Positions 53,872 to 60,890 of a stretch of 60,890 bases of DNA are shown here, in pieces. Each line of letters starts with the position of its first letter. Position 1 is the stretch's first letter. The position numbers and the translations under genes were made by a program. The notes beneath the pieces were generated by a model. That model saw nothing but the letters and a program-made list of their open reading frames with translations. It was not told the origin of the DNA and ran no database searches. Origin of the DNA: Chitinophagaceae bacterium (lineage in GTDB: Bacteria; Bacteroidota; Bacteroidia; Chitinophagales; Chitinophagaceae); assembly GCA_019747705.1 (NCBI GenBank), contig JAIEQM010000030.1, positions 1 to 60,890 of the forward strand, written 5' to 3'.

Positions 53872-54558
53872 ATGAACATGGCAGCCGTTTTTATAATTGT
53901 TCCCTGCTTTAATGAGGATGCCTCTGTATTGCATCAAACACTAACGGATTTACTCAGCGCCGGTTACTCCGTTGTATTGGTTGATGATGGCTCAACAATT
54001 AATCAACAAACAATTGCGGCTGATTTGCCTGTTTCTTTTTTACGGCATGAAGTTAATTTGGGCCAGGGGGCTGCTCTGCAAACCGGTACTGAATTTGCCC
54101 TGGAAAAAAATGCTGAGTATATCGTTCATTTTGATGCAGATGGTCAGCATCAAAGCAGTGATATCCGTGATTTACTTCAATCTTTATTCACAAATGAATA
54201 TGATGTGTCGTTTGGCTCCCGGTTTTTAACTGCAAATCATCCATCCATCCCGCCTTTCAAAAAAATAATTATTGCTGTTGCAAGATTCATCAATTATCTT
54301 TTTACCGGGATATTATTAAGTGATGCCCATAATGGTATGAGGGCTTTCAATAAGAAAGCAGCCTCCTCCATCATCATAACAGAAAACAGGATGAGCCACG
54401 CTTCAGAAATTTTATTTGAGGTGAAGAAAAACAAACTTCGTTATTGTGAAGTACCGGTTACCATTGTTTATTCCTCTTACTCCCGCCATAAAGGGCAATC
54501 TGGCTGGAACAGTATCCGTATTGTATTTGACTTACTTTTACACAAATTGTTTCAATGA
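53872..54558 (+). CDS. family 2 glycosyltransferase (dolichol-phosphate mannosyltransferase-like)
   Basis: The 228-residue protein is a GT-A fold enzyme: FIIVPCFNEDASV, VLVDDGST for nucleotide, FDADGQHQ as the DxD metal site, and a C-terminal GMRAFNKKA and AHNG region. It should transfer a sugar from a nucleotide donor to polyprenyl phosphate at the inner membrane, making the donor for the GT-C proteins. Its end overlaps DUF2304 by 4 bases. Confidence 0.88.
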   Translation: MNMAAVFIIVPCFNEDASVLHQTLTDLLSAGYSVVLVDDGSTINQQTIAADLPVSFLRHEVNLGQGAALQTGTEFALEKNAEYIVHFDADGQHQSSDIRDLLQSLFTNEYDVSFGSRFLTANHPSIPPFKKIIIAVARFINYLFTGILLSDAHNGMRAFNKKAASSIIITENRMSHASEILFEVKKNKLRYCEVPVTIVYSSYSRHKGQSGWNSIRIVFDLLLHKLFQ

Positions 54559-54893
54559 GCGGTATTCAAATCATACTCATTTCTTCTTTTGTGTTTGTGG
54601 CATTATATGCATTTGTACGATTACGGAACAGGATTACTGATGTTCTGCTTCTTGCGGGGCTGGCAGGGCTGGCCGTTTTCTTTGTATTGTTTCCCGGCAC
54701 AACAGAAGGAATTGCACACAAGTTAAATGTGGGCCGTGGGGCTGATTTGGTGTTTTACTGCTGTATTGTTCTGTTTTGGTTTGTAGTATTAAAACTCTAC
54801 TCCAAAATCAGAAAGCTGGAACAAATTACAACAGACCTGATCCGCAGGGAATCAAAAGAAAAAGCAGAAACATCAACTCCAAACAAGTCCTGA
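54555..54893 (+). CDS. DUF2304 membrane protein
   Basis: The 112-residue protein has three membrane helices and a charged C-terminal tail, with RLRNRITDVLLLAGLAGLAV typical of DUF2304. DUF2304 genes often accompany GT2 polyprenol glycosyltransferases, where they may act like flippase partners; that role is inference. It ends the four-gene operon. Confidence 0.83.
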   Translation: MSGIQIILISSFVFVALYAFVRLRNRITDVLLLAGLAGLAVFFVLFPGTTEGIAHKLNVGRGADLVFYCCIVLFWFVVLKLYSKIRKLEQITTDLIRRESKEKAETSTPNKS

Positions 54894-54894
54894 A

Positions 54895-55593
54895 TTATTT
54901 AATAGTATATGCCCCGAGTTTTGTTTCGGTATTTACATCAATAGAAGCAAGGGGTACTTTAACCACCACTTTATTATTGATCATTCCCACTTTATTAGCG
55001 TAATAATAAGTGATGGCTGTTGAAGGATCAACAGGCACAGTTGAACCAAATGCGTTAATGGCAATTGTGGCTGTTACTTTTATAACATTGGTAAATGAAA
55101 CCCCGTTAACTGAATAGTTAATTCCTTTTTCTGAAATGGTAAACGTTGTGTTTACTGTAATGGGCACCACTCCAAAACCAGTTACGTTCGTATTCACTGT
55201 TTTTGACTCCTGCCAGCTTGTTCCCACTGCTGCGTTATCTTTTAAGTGAAGCAACTCCACGCTTTGATTAAGACCGGGAAAAAAACTGATGCGGAAATAG
55301 TCGTTTCCTGTTTTGTTATAATATTCATTGGGGCCAGATGAATTGGTGAACACCCTGTAAGCCCTCACACCAGTAGAACTGTCCCTTGAGGTAGCAGTAA
55401 GTTTATATGCAGTATTTACAGCACCCGTTCCTGTAGTGCCGGTAGTGGTGTAGTTCCACTCGCTTCCTGCTCCATCGGGTTGATAATTGATGGTTTCAGC
55501 AACAGGCGGGGGTGTTGTTTTCTTCTTATTGCAATCACTGGAGGTTAGAGTGATGTACAGGAACAAACAAAACAGAACAGTGAGCTTTTGCAT
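54895..55593 (-). CDS. exported lipoprotein-like protein of unknown function
   Basis: The 232-residue protein begins with a signal peptide and a Cys in SSDCNKKK that fits a lipobox. The body is rich in Thr, Gly and Ser with beta-strand patterns (TTTGTTGTGAVNTAYKLTA, then VTATIAINAFG), like Bacteroidota surface lipoproteins. Convergent with DUF2304 (1 bp gap). I cannot name a family. Confidence 0.65.
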   Translation of the reverse strand: MQKLTVLFCLFLYITLTSSDCNKKKTTPPPVAETINYQPDGAGSEWNYTTTGTTGTGAVNTAYKLTATSRDSSTGVRAYRVFTNSSGPNEYYNKTGNDYFRISFFPGLNQSVELLHLKDNAAVGTSWQESKTVNTNVTGFGVVPITVNTTFTISEKGINYSVNGVSFTNVIKVTATIAINAFGSTVPVDPSTAITYYYANKVGMINNKVVVKVPLASIDVNTETKLGAYTIK

Positions 55594-55644
55594 AGAACAT
55601 TTTTATGTAAGATACAAAAACGGCTGTAACCGGTTCTTTGTTGT

Positions 55645-57093
55645 TTAAAATTCACAGTTTTTAGGCGTGCGGGGGAAGGCAATTACATCCCGTATATTAC
55701 CCATACCCGTAACAAACTGCACCATACGTTCAAAGCCTAACCCAAAACCGGCGTGGGGTACGGTACCAAAACGGCGGGTATCCAAATACCACCAAAGCTC
55801 TTCTGCGGGCACATGCATTTCTTTCATACGTTGTTCAAGCTTATCCAGCCGCTCTTCACGCTGGGAGCCGCCAACAATTTCTCCAATGCCGGGGGCAAGG
55901 ATATCCATGGCGGCAACGGTTTCTCTTCCGGGCTCACAGTCATCGTCCCGGCGCATATAAAACGCTTTGATGGCAGCAGGGTAATTGGTAACCATCACAG
56001 GTTTTTTAAAATGTTTCTCCACCAGGTAACGCTCATGTTCACTCTGCATATCAATTCCCCATTTCACATCATACTGAAATTTTTTCTTTTTGTAGGCCGG
56101 TGATTGCAAAAGAATGTCGATGGCCTGTGTATAGGTGATGCGTTCAAAATCGTTATTCAAAACAAACTCCAGTTTTTCTATCAGACCCATATCACTGCGT
56201 TTGTCCTGTGGCAGTTGTTTTTCTTCATCTGCCAGGCGCTGTGCAAGAAACTCTAAATCTTCCCGGTTGTTTTCCATTGCAAAACGGATGATGTATTTAA
56301 TGAACTCTTCTGCAAGGTTCATGTTATCTTCCAAATCATAAAATGCCATTTCCGGTTCTATCATCCAGAATTCTGCCAGGTGGCGTGCAGTATTACTGTT
56401 CTCTGCTCTGAAGGTGGGGCCGAAGGTATAAATCTCACCAAATGCTGTTGCGCCTAACTCCCCTTCTAACTGTCCGCTCACTGTTAAGTTGGTAGCACGG
56501 CCAAAAAAATCTTCTTTATAGTTAATACTGCCATCTTCATTACGTGGAGTGTTATTAAATGGTAATGTGCTTACATGAAATGTTTCTCCCGCACCTTCTG
56601 CATCACTTGCCGTAATGATGGGCGTATGCAGATACACAAAACCTTTTTCGTGATAAAATTTGTGAACTGCAAATGCTACGGAATGACGCACCCGGAACAC
56701 GGCTCCAAATGTATTGGTACGGAAACGCAGGTGGGCAATCTCCCTCAAAAATTCCAAACTGTGTTTCTTAGGTTGAAGCGGATACTTTTCTGCATCACTA
56801 TCTCCAAGTATCCCGATAGCTGTTGCTTTAAGTTCTACTTTCTGTCCTTTACCCAGAGAAGGAATGATTGTTCCCGCTACTTTTAAAGATGCAGATGTTG
56901 TAATTCGTTTCAGCAGTTCCTCATCAAACTTTCCCAGTTCCAGTACTACCTGCAAATTATTATTGGCGCTTCCATCATTCAGCGCCACAAACTGATTGTT
57001 GCGGAAGGTTCTAACCCAACCCATCACTGTTACCTCCTGTTCATTGGGCTCCCAACTGAGCAGTTCTTTAATCTTCACTCTTTTATTAAACAT
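55645..57093 (-). CDS. asnS: asparaginyl-tRNA synthetase
   Basis: The 482-residue protein has an OB-fold anticodon domain ([20 protein letters not shown]) and the class II core: motif 1 [20 protein letters not shown], motif 2 [20 protein letters not shown] and motif 3 [16 protein letters not shown]. The residues ENSNTARHL distinguish AsnS from AspS. The length is typical. Encoded alone, divergent from the aminotransferase at 57344. Confidence 0.97.
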   Translation of the reverse strand: MFNKRVKIKELLSWEPNEQEVTVMGWVRTFRNNQFVALNDGSANNNLQVVLELGKFDEELLKRITTSASLKVAGTIIPSLGKGQKVELKATAIGILGDSDAEKYPLQPKKHSLEFLREIAHLRFRTNTFGAVFRVRHSVAFAVHKFYHEKGFVYLHTPIITASDAEGAGETFHVSTLPFNNTPRNEDGSINYKEDFFGRATNLTVSGQLEGELGATAFGEIYTFGPTFRAENSNTARHLAEFWMIEPEMAFYDLEDNMNLAEEFIKYIIRFAMENNREDLEFLAQRLADEEKQLPQDKRSDMGLIEKLEFVLNNDFERITYTQAIDILLQSPAYKKKKFQYDVKWGIDMQSEHERYLVEKHFKKPVMVTNYPAAIKAFYMRRDDDCEPGRETVAAMDILAPGIGEIVGGSQREERLDKLEQRMKEMHVPAEELWWYLDTRRFGTVPHAGFGLGFERMVQFVTGMGNIRDVIAFPRTPKNCEF

Positions 57094-57343
57094 AGTTCTG
57101 AATTTGAGGGTGCAAAGATAACCATGCAGGGCGGAAAACAGAACATTACAATCCTGTGATTATTTGATGCCTTTCTCTTTCTGTAATTACTGTTACTTTT
57201 GCCCCGTTTAAAAAACAAGCAATGAAATAATCATTAAAAAACAGCGGCTCAATTTTCCACCACCCGGGATGATAATTTTTAATGATAATGCTATCCCGAA
57301 AAATCGGCACAAGTTGTGACCAAAAAACAATAAAAATTAACAC

Positions 57344-58600
57344 ATGAAACTGTCGCATTTGTCTGAAACATTAGTGGGCTCTGAAATTGTAAAACTGGGT
57401 AACCAGATTAAAGAACGCATCCGCAATGGTGAGCGCATTTACAATTTTACCATTGGTGATTTTGACAGCTCTGTTTTTTCAATTCCCAAACAACTGGAAC
57501 AGGAAATTATTGCCGCCTATCAGCAACGTTATACCACCTACCCTGCAGCAGAAGGAATTATTGAACTGCGTAAAAGCGTTGCTGCATTTATTAAAGAGCG
57601 TGAAGGGCTGGAGTATGGTGTACATGAAATTCAGATTGCATCGGGCGGAAGGCCTTTGATCTATTCTGTGTTCCGTGCCATTGTTGATAAAGGCGATAAA
57701 GTCATTTATGCGGTACCCAGCTGGAACAACAATCATTATGTACATTTTAATGAGGCACAGCATGTGGTGGTGGAAGCAACTCCTGAAAATAATTTTATGC
57801 CTTTGGCAATAGATATAAAACCATTGCTGAAAGGAGCTGTTTTGCTTTGTTTGTGCACACCGCAAAACCCCACCGGCACCATGTTCAGCAAAGAAGAGCT
57901 GGAAAAAATTTGTGACCTGGTAATTGAAGAAAACAAAACACGTGGTGCAACAGAAAAGAAACTGCTCATCATGTTTGACCAGATGTACTGGACGCTCACC
58001 TTTGGAAACAATCAGCATTACAACCCTGTAACACTGCGCCCTGAGCTGAGGGATGTAACCATATTTATTGATGGCATCAGTAAAGTGTTTGCCGCCACCG
58101 GTGTACGTGTGGGCTGGGCGCTGGGGCCTGAATTGATTATTTCAAAAGTAAAAGCCATTCTTTCGCATGTGGGTGCATGGGCGCCCATGGCTGAGCAACA
58201 TGCAACAGCAAAATACTTACTGCAGAAAGATGCAATTGATCAATATCTTGTTCATTATAAAAATGAACTGGAATTCCGTTTGGTTGAAATTGCGAAAGGA
58301 TTGAAACAATTAAAACGTGAAGGCTTTTCCGTTGATGTAATTGAACCGCAGGGCGCTATTTATCTTACCATTAAAATTGATTTGGCCGGAAAGAAGAAAG
58401 CAGATGGAACATTACTTGAAACACAGGCTGATGTAACACAGTATTTGTTAGACGAAGCCAAGCTGGCTATTGTTCCTTTTTATGCATTTGGGGCCGCAAA
58501 AAATTCGCCCTGGTACCGGCTAAGTGTGGGCACCTGCCGTAAAGAAGAAATACCGGAGTTTTTAGGAACGCTGAAGGAGGCTTTGGGAAAGCTGGGTTAA
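57344..58600 (+). CDS. PLP-dependent aminotransferase (class I/II)
   Basis: The 418-residue protein shows fold-type I features: ASGGRPLIYSVFRAIVDKGD, the CTPQNPTGT segment, the D-x-x-Y in DQMYWTLTF, and the Schiff-base Lys in DGISKVFAATGVRVGWA. Family members make or break amino acids, for example aspartate/aromatic aminotransferases. The substrate is unknown. It is followed by the MmcQ/YjbR gene and another aminotransferase. Confidence 0.9.
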   Translation: MKLSHLSETLVGSEIVKLGNQIKERIRNGERIYNFTIGDFDSSVFSIPKQLEQEIIAAYQQRYTTYPAAEGIIELRKSVAAFIKEREGLEYGVHEIQIASGGRPLIYSVFRAIVDKGDKVIYAVPSWNNNHYVHFNEAQHVVVEATPENNFMPLAIDIKPLLKGAVLLCLCTPQNPTGTMFSKEELEKICDLVIEENKTRGATEKKLLIMFDQMYWTLTFGNNQHYNPVTLRPELRDVTIFIDGISKVFAATGVRVGWALGPELIISKVKAILSHVGAWAPMAEQHATAKYLLQKDAIDQYLVHYKNELEFRLVEIAKGLKQLKREGFSVDVIEPQGAIYLTIKIDLAGKKKADGTLLETQADVTQYLLDEAKLAIVPFYAFGAAKNSPWYRLSVGTCRKEEIPEFLGTLKEALGKLG

Positions 58601-58622
58601 TGCTTGTAATTATTCTTATTCC

Positions 58623-58949
58623 ATGAATATTGAAACTATCCGTGAATACTGTCTGAAAAAACCAGGTGCAGAAGAAACGCTTCCATTTGGCCCTGATGTA
58701 CTGGTATTCAAAGTCAACAATAAAGCTTTTTTATTATTGCCGCTTGATACAGAAGATATTCGCTTTAATGTAAAATGTAACCCTGACCTGGCTATTGAAT
58801 TAAGGGAACAATATGCCAGTGTACTACCCGGATATCACATGAATAAAAAACACTGGAACACCATTCTTGCTGATGGAAGTATCCCTTCAAAAAAATTATG
58901 GGAATGGATTGATCATTCGTATGATTTGGTGAAGGGGAAAAAGAAGTAA
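58623..58949 (+). CDS. MmcQ/YjbR family protein
   Basis: The 108-residue protein matches MmcQ/YjbR: IREYCLKKPGAEETLPFGPD start, KVNNKAFLLLP, and GYHMNKKHWNTILADGSIP. The fold is CyaY-like and may bind DNA; the role is poorly known. It lies between the two aminotransferases, with 22-28 bp gaps, so the three likely form an operon. Confidence 0.87.
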   Translation: MNIETIREYCLKKPGAEETLPFGPDVLVFKVNNKAFLLLPLDTEDIRFNVKCNPDLAIELREQYASVLPGYHMNKKHWNTILADGSIPSKKLWEWIDHSYDLVKGKKK

Positions 58950-58977
58950 TGAAGCTGCATCTTTCTTAATTTGCACC

Positions 58978-60120
58978 ATGCACATCCAAAGCAAACTGCC
59001 CCATATCGGCACCACGATTTTTACTGTAATGAGTGCTTTAGCAACAGAGCACAACGCTATTAACCTGGGACAGGGTTTTCCTGATTACCCGATGAGCGAA
59101 GAGTTAATTGCAAAAGTAAATGAAGCCATGCGGAAAGGCCACAACCAATATGCACCGATGCCCGGACTTGTTGCCTTGCGTGAAAGTTTAGCTGAAAAGG
59201 TGGAGTTCTTATACAAAACAAAAATCAACCCGGATACAGAAATCACCATTACTCCCGGCGGCACTTATGCTATTTACACAGCACTCACTGCAATATTACA
59301 ACCCGGTGATGAGGTCATTATATTTGAACCGGCTTATGACAGCTATATCCCCAACATCGAAATCAATGGCGCCAAAGCGGTTCCGCTTCCATTAACCTAT
59401 CCTGATTATAAAATTGACTGGGAACTTGTACAACAAGCCATCAACCCAAAAACAAAAGTTATCATCATTAACTCACCGCACAATCCCACCGGCAGTGTTA
59501 TTGATAAACATGATATTGAAGAATTAAAAAAGATAACCGAAGGCTCCAACATTTTCATCATCAGCGATGAAGTGTATGAACACCTCATTTTTGATGATCG
59601 GCCCCATGAAAGTATTCTTAAATATGCTGATTTATTTGAACGGAGTTTTGTTTGTTTCTCCTTTGGCAAAACTTATCATTGCACCGGGTGGAAACTGGGT
59701 TATTGTATTGCTCCCGCAGCATTGATGAAAGAATACAGAAAGGTACATCAGTTTAATGCTTTTACCTGTTTTACACCTGCACAGGTGGCATTGTCTGAAT
59801 ACCTGAAAGAAAAAGAGGCTTATTTATCATTGCCCCGTTTTATGCAGCAGAAACGTGATTATTTTATGGAGCTGATGAAGAATACAAAATTTGATTTGCT
59901 AACCACACATGGCAGTTATTTTGTATGTGCCGGCTACGGCCGCATCAGCGATGAAAGTGATAAGGAACTGGCCATCCGTTTAACCAAAGAAGCGGGTGTG
60001 GCCACCATTCCTGTATCTGCCTTTTATCATAATGGTAAAGATGATAAAGTAGTTCGTTTTTGTTTCAGCAAACAAAGCAGAACATTGCAGCAGGCAGTGG
60101 AGCGGTTGATGAAGATTTAA
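58978..60120 (+). CDS. methionine aminotransferase-like PLP enzyme
   Basis: The 380-residue protein is a fold-type I aminotransferase: NLGQGFPDYPM opening, TPGGTYAIYTAL, NSPHNPTGSVI, the SDEVYEHLIFD pair and the Schiff-base Lys in FSFGKTYHCTGWKLGYCIAP. The YbdL-like length and motifs suggest methionine/glutamine-phenylpyruvate transaminase activity, moderate confidence. Last gene of the window. Confidence 0.9.
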   Translation: MHIQSKLPHIGTTIFTVMSALATEHNAINLGQGFPDYPMSEELIAKVNEAMRKGHNQYAPMPGLVALRESLAEKVEFLYKTKINPDTEITITPGGTYAIYTALTAILQPGDEVIIFEPAYDSYIPNIEINGAKAVPLPLTYPDYKIDWELVQQAINPKTKVIIINSPHNPTGSVIDKHDIEELKKITEGSNIFIISDEVYEHLIFDDRPHESILKYADLFERSFVCFSFGKTYHCTGWKLGYCIAPAALMKEYRKVHQFNAFTCFTPAQVALSEYLKEKEAYLSLPRFMQQKRDYFMELMKNTKFDLLTTHGSYFVCAGYGRISDESDKELAIRLTKEAGVATIPVSAFYHNGKDDKVVRFCFSKQSRTLQQAVERLMKI

Positions 60121-60326
60121 TACGGCCTCTCCACCCCGGGCGCTACGCTCCTAACTTTCGCTTCACTCAGTTACCTCGCCAAAGGCAGAGGGAGCGGCGC
60201 TTTATCTCTTTGTTAAACCATTTAACTACCACATCCTCTGTAGTTCTTTGCTCATCATATATCAACTACTCTGCTATAATACATTAACTCAAAATAAGTC
60301 AGGGCTGTGCTTAGCTAGTCCCCCCC

Positions 60327-60560
60327 GGGCAATGTCATTAAGTTAAGTGTTTCGTCATGTCGAGGAACGAGACATCTCATAAAATTCGTACAGTATAAAA
60401 TTTAGGAGACCTCTCCCTGCGGTCGAGGTGACGCTTAATACCGAATCGCCAGAATAGATAGTCCAATATAAAAGCTATAACTCATTGGCTCCCGGCATTA
60501 TACCAGAAAGATTTCGGACTATTTTGTATTTGCTATTGGTATAACTTAATGACATTGCCC
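60327..60560. mobile_element. 234-bp MITE-like element with 19-bp terminal inverted repeats
   Basis: GGGCAATGTCATTAAGTTA (60327-60345) and its exact complement TAACTTAATGACATTGCCC (60542-60560) bracket non-coding DNA. No target-site duplication is obvious. It fits a MITE or deleted remnant of an insertion sequence; the family is not identified. Confidence 0.65.
60352..60433. repeat. REP-type inverted arms inside the MITE-like element
   Basis: GTCATGTCGAGGAACGAGAC near 60354 faces an imperfect reverse complement (GTCTCC/CTGCGGTCGAGGTGAC region) ending at about 60433. A fragment of the same sequence occurs at 25062-25085 beside the transposase remnant. Confidence 0.55.
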
Positions 60561-60872
60561 CTTTGGGGATTTAGGCGGGCATCAAATATCAACCTCTCAG
60601 CTATTCATCACAATCTGTAAAAAGCGTGGTTTGTGGTTGGGTGGCCTTCTCCTTGGGAGAAGGTTGGGATGAGGTTTTGGGCTGTGTTTAGCGAAGCCCC
60701 GCCTCTCGAAGGAGATTTGGTGGGGCTTTACTTTGCTTTTTCCCGGTTCGCAATCTCCAGATAAGCAAAGACCTTTTTTATAGCAATTCATTTCAACGTA
60801 ATTATTTCTTCTTTGGTAACTATTCAGCCTCTTAAAAACTGATTTTTTTAAAATTTTAAAAAACAAGGCAGG

Positions 60873-60881
60873 TTATCCACA
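60873..60881. promoter_or_regulatory. DnaA-box-like 9-mer (TTATCCACA) at window edge
   Basis: A perfect TTATCCACA, preceded by an AT-rich stretch of about 40 bp. Only one copy is visible before the window ends. Confidence 0.35.
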
Positions 60882-60890
60882 CTTATTTTG

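Larger units (their letters stand above)
60121..60890. other. gene-free 770-bp repeat region at the window end
   Basis: No gene is supported: short open frames cross repetitive DNA. It holds a GC-rich repeat (60121-60215), a 234-bp TIR element (60327-60560), and GC-rich repeated words at 60640-60735 in which GGCTGTGTTTAGCGAAGCCC resembles the sequence at 60303-60325. An AT-rich tail follows from about 60780. Confidence 0.6.

Noticed and set aside
57146..57358. 70-residue minus-strand frame upstream of the aminotransferase
   Set aside because: It overlaps the aminotransferase start and has no recognisable features or start signal; probably chance in an AT-rich gap.
60597..60866. 89-residue minus-strand frame at the window end
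   Set aside because: It reads through GC-rich repeats and has no conserved features.

Overview
The window looks like a chromosomal segment of a member of the Bacteroidota, most likely family Chitinophagaceae. This is inferred from moderate-to-low GC, several families I know mainly from that phylum (DUF4920, DUF5606, DUF3667, the small ribosomal protein THX, a MerC-like protein beside a Fur regulator), few Shine-Dalgarno sites, TAnnTTTG-type -7 boxes (clearest before the HU gene) and gaps filled with short inverted repeats typical of Bacteroidota intergenic DNA. I saw no rRNA, tRNA or CRISPR array.

Layout. 0-7.4 kb: a secreted orphan, a saccharopine-dehydrogenase-like enzyme, a Fic protein whose motif starts with Gln instead of His, a cupin, a DUF433 antitoxin with a broken toxin partner, an SDR oxidoreductase, OsmC, then three consecutive inactivated genes (TMEM175-like channel, YdcZ-like transporter, DUF481-like outer-membrane protein). 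7.4-11.1 kb: a GxxExxY protein, a secreted DJ-1/alpha-beta hydrolase fusion divergent from an HxlR regulator, which leads an overlapping set with pnuC and a PAP2 phosphatase. 11.1-13.4 kb: an ECF sigma factor with three small membrane proteins and a small heat-shock protein, probably an envelope-stress module. 13.4-25 kb: an LtaS-like sulfatase broken by two frameshifts, a NadR-like kinase, mtgA, LysE, two small enzymes, an M20 hydrolase, a second (canonical) Fic protein, an acyltransferase and GTP-dependent PEP carboxykinase, then a transposase remnant.

25-44 kb: DUF4920 lipoprotein-like protein, recA, acetyltransferase, DUF3667 membrane protein, an exported amidase, a small metal/redox group (MerC-like, SCO, Fur family) with a perfect operator-like palindrome, an M3 peptidase, a GH31 glucosidase, HU, THX, pdxH, and mnmG preceded by two parS-like sites. 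44-61 kb: ybeY, FeoA-like protein, nadD, chromate transporter, 2OG oxygenase, an AT-rich cluster of secreted orphans with a tiny HTH protein, a DUF3089 lipoprotein, a four-gene glycosylation operon (two paralogous multi-pass proteins, GT2, DUF2304), asnS and two PLP aminotransferases. The last 770 bp hold repeats only, including a 234-bp element with 19-bp terminal inverted repeats and a DnaA box at the very edge.

How genes work together. PnuC, the NadR-like kinase and NadD together cover nicotinamide riboside uptake, phosphorylation and adenylylation for NAD synthesis. The metal/redox group suggests metal-responsive control. The glycosylation operon probably decorates an envelope glycan or protein from a polyprenol-linked sugar. 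A recurrent feature is single-base loss in short homopolymers; some breaks may therefore be assembly errors, while those combined with in-frame stops or missing segments look like real decay.
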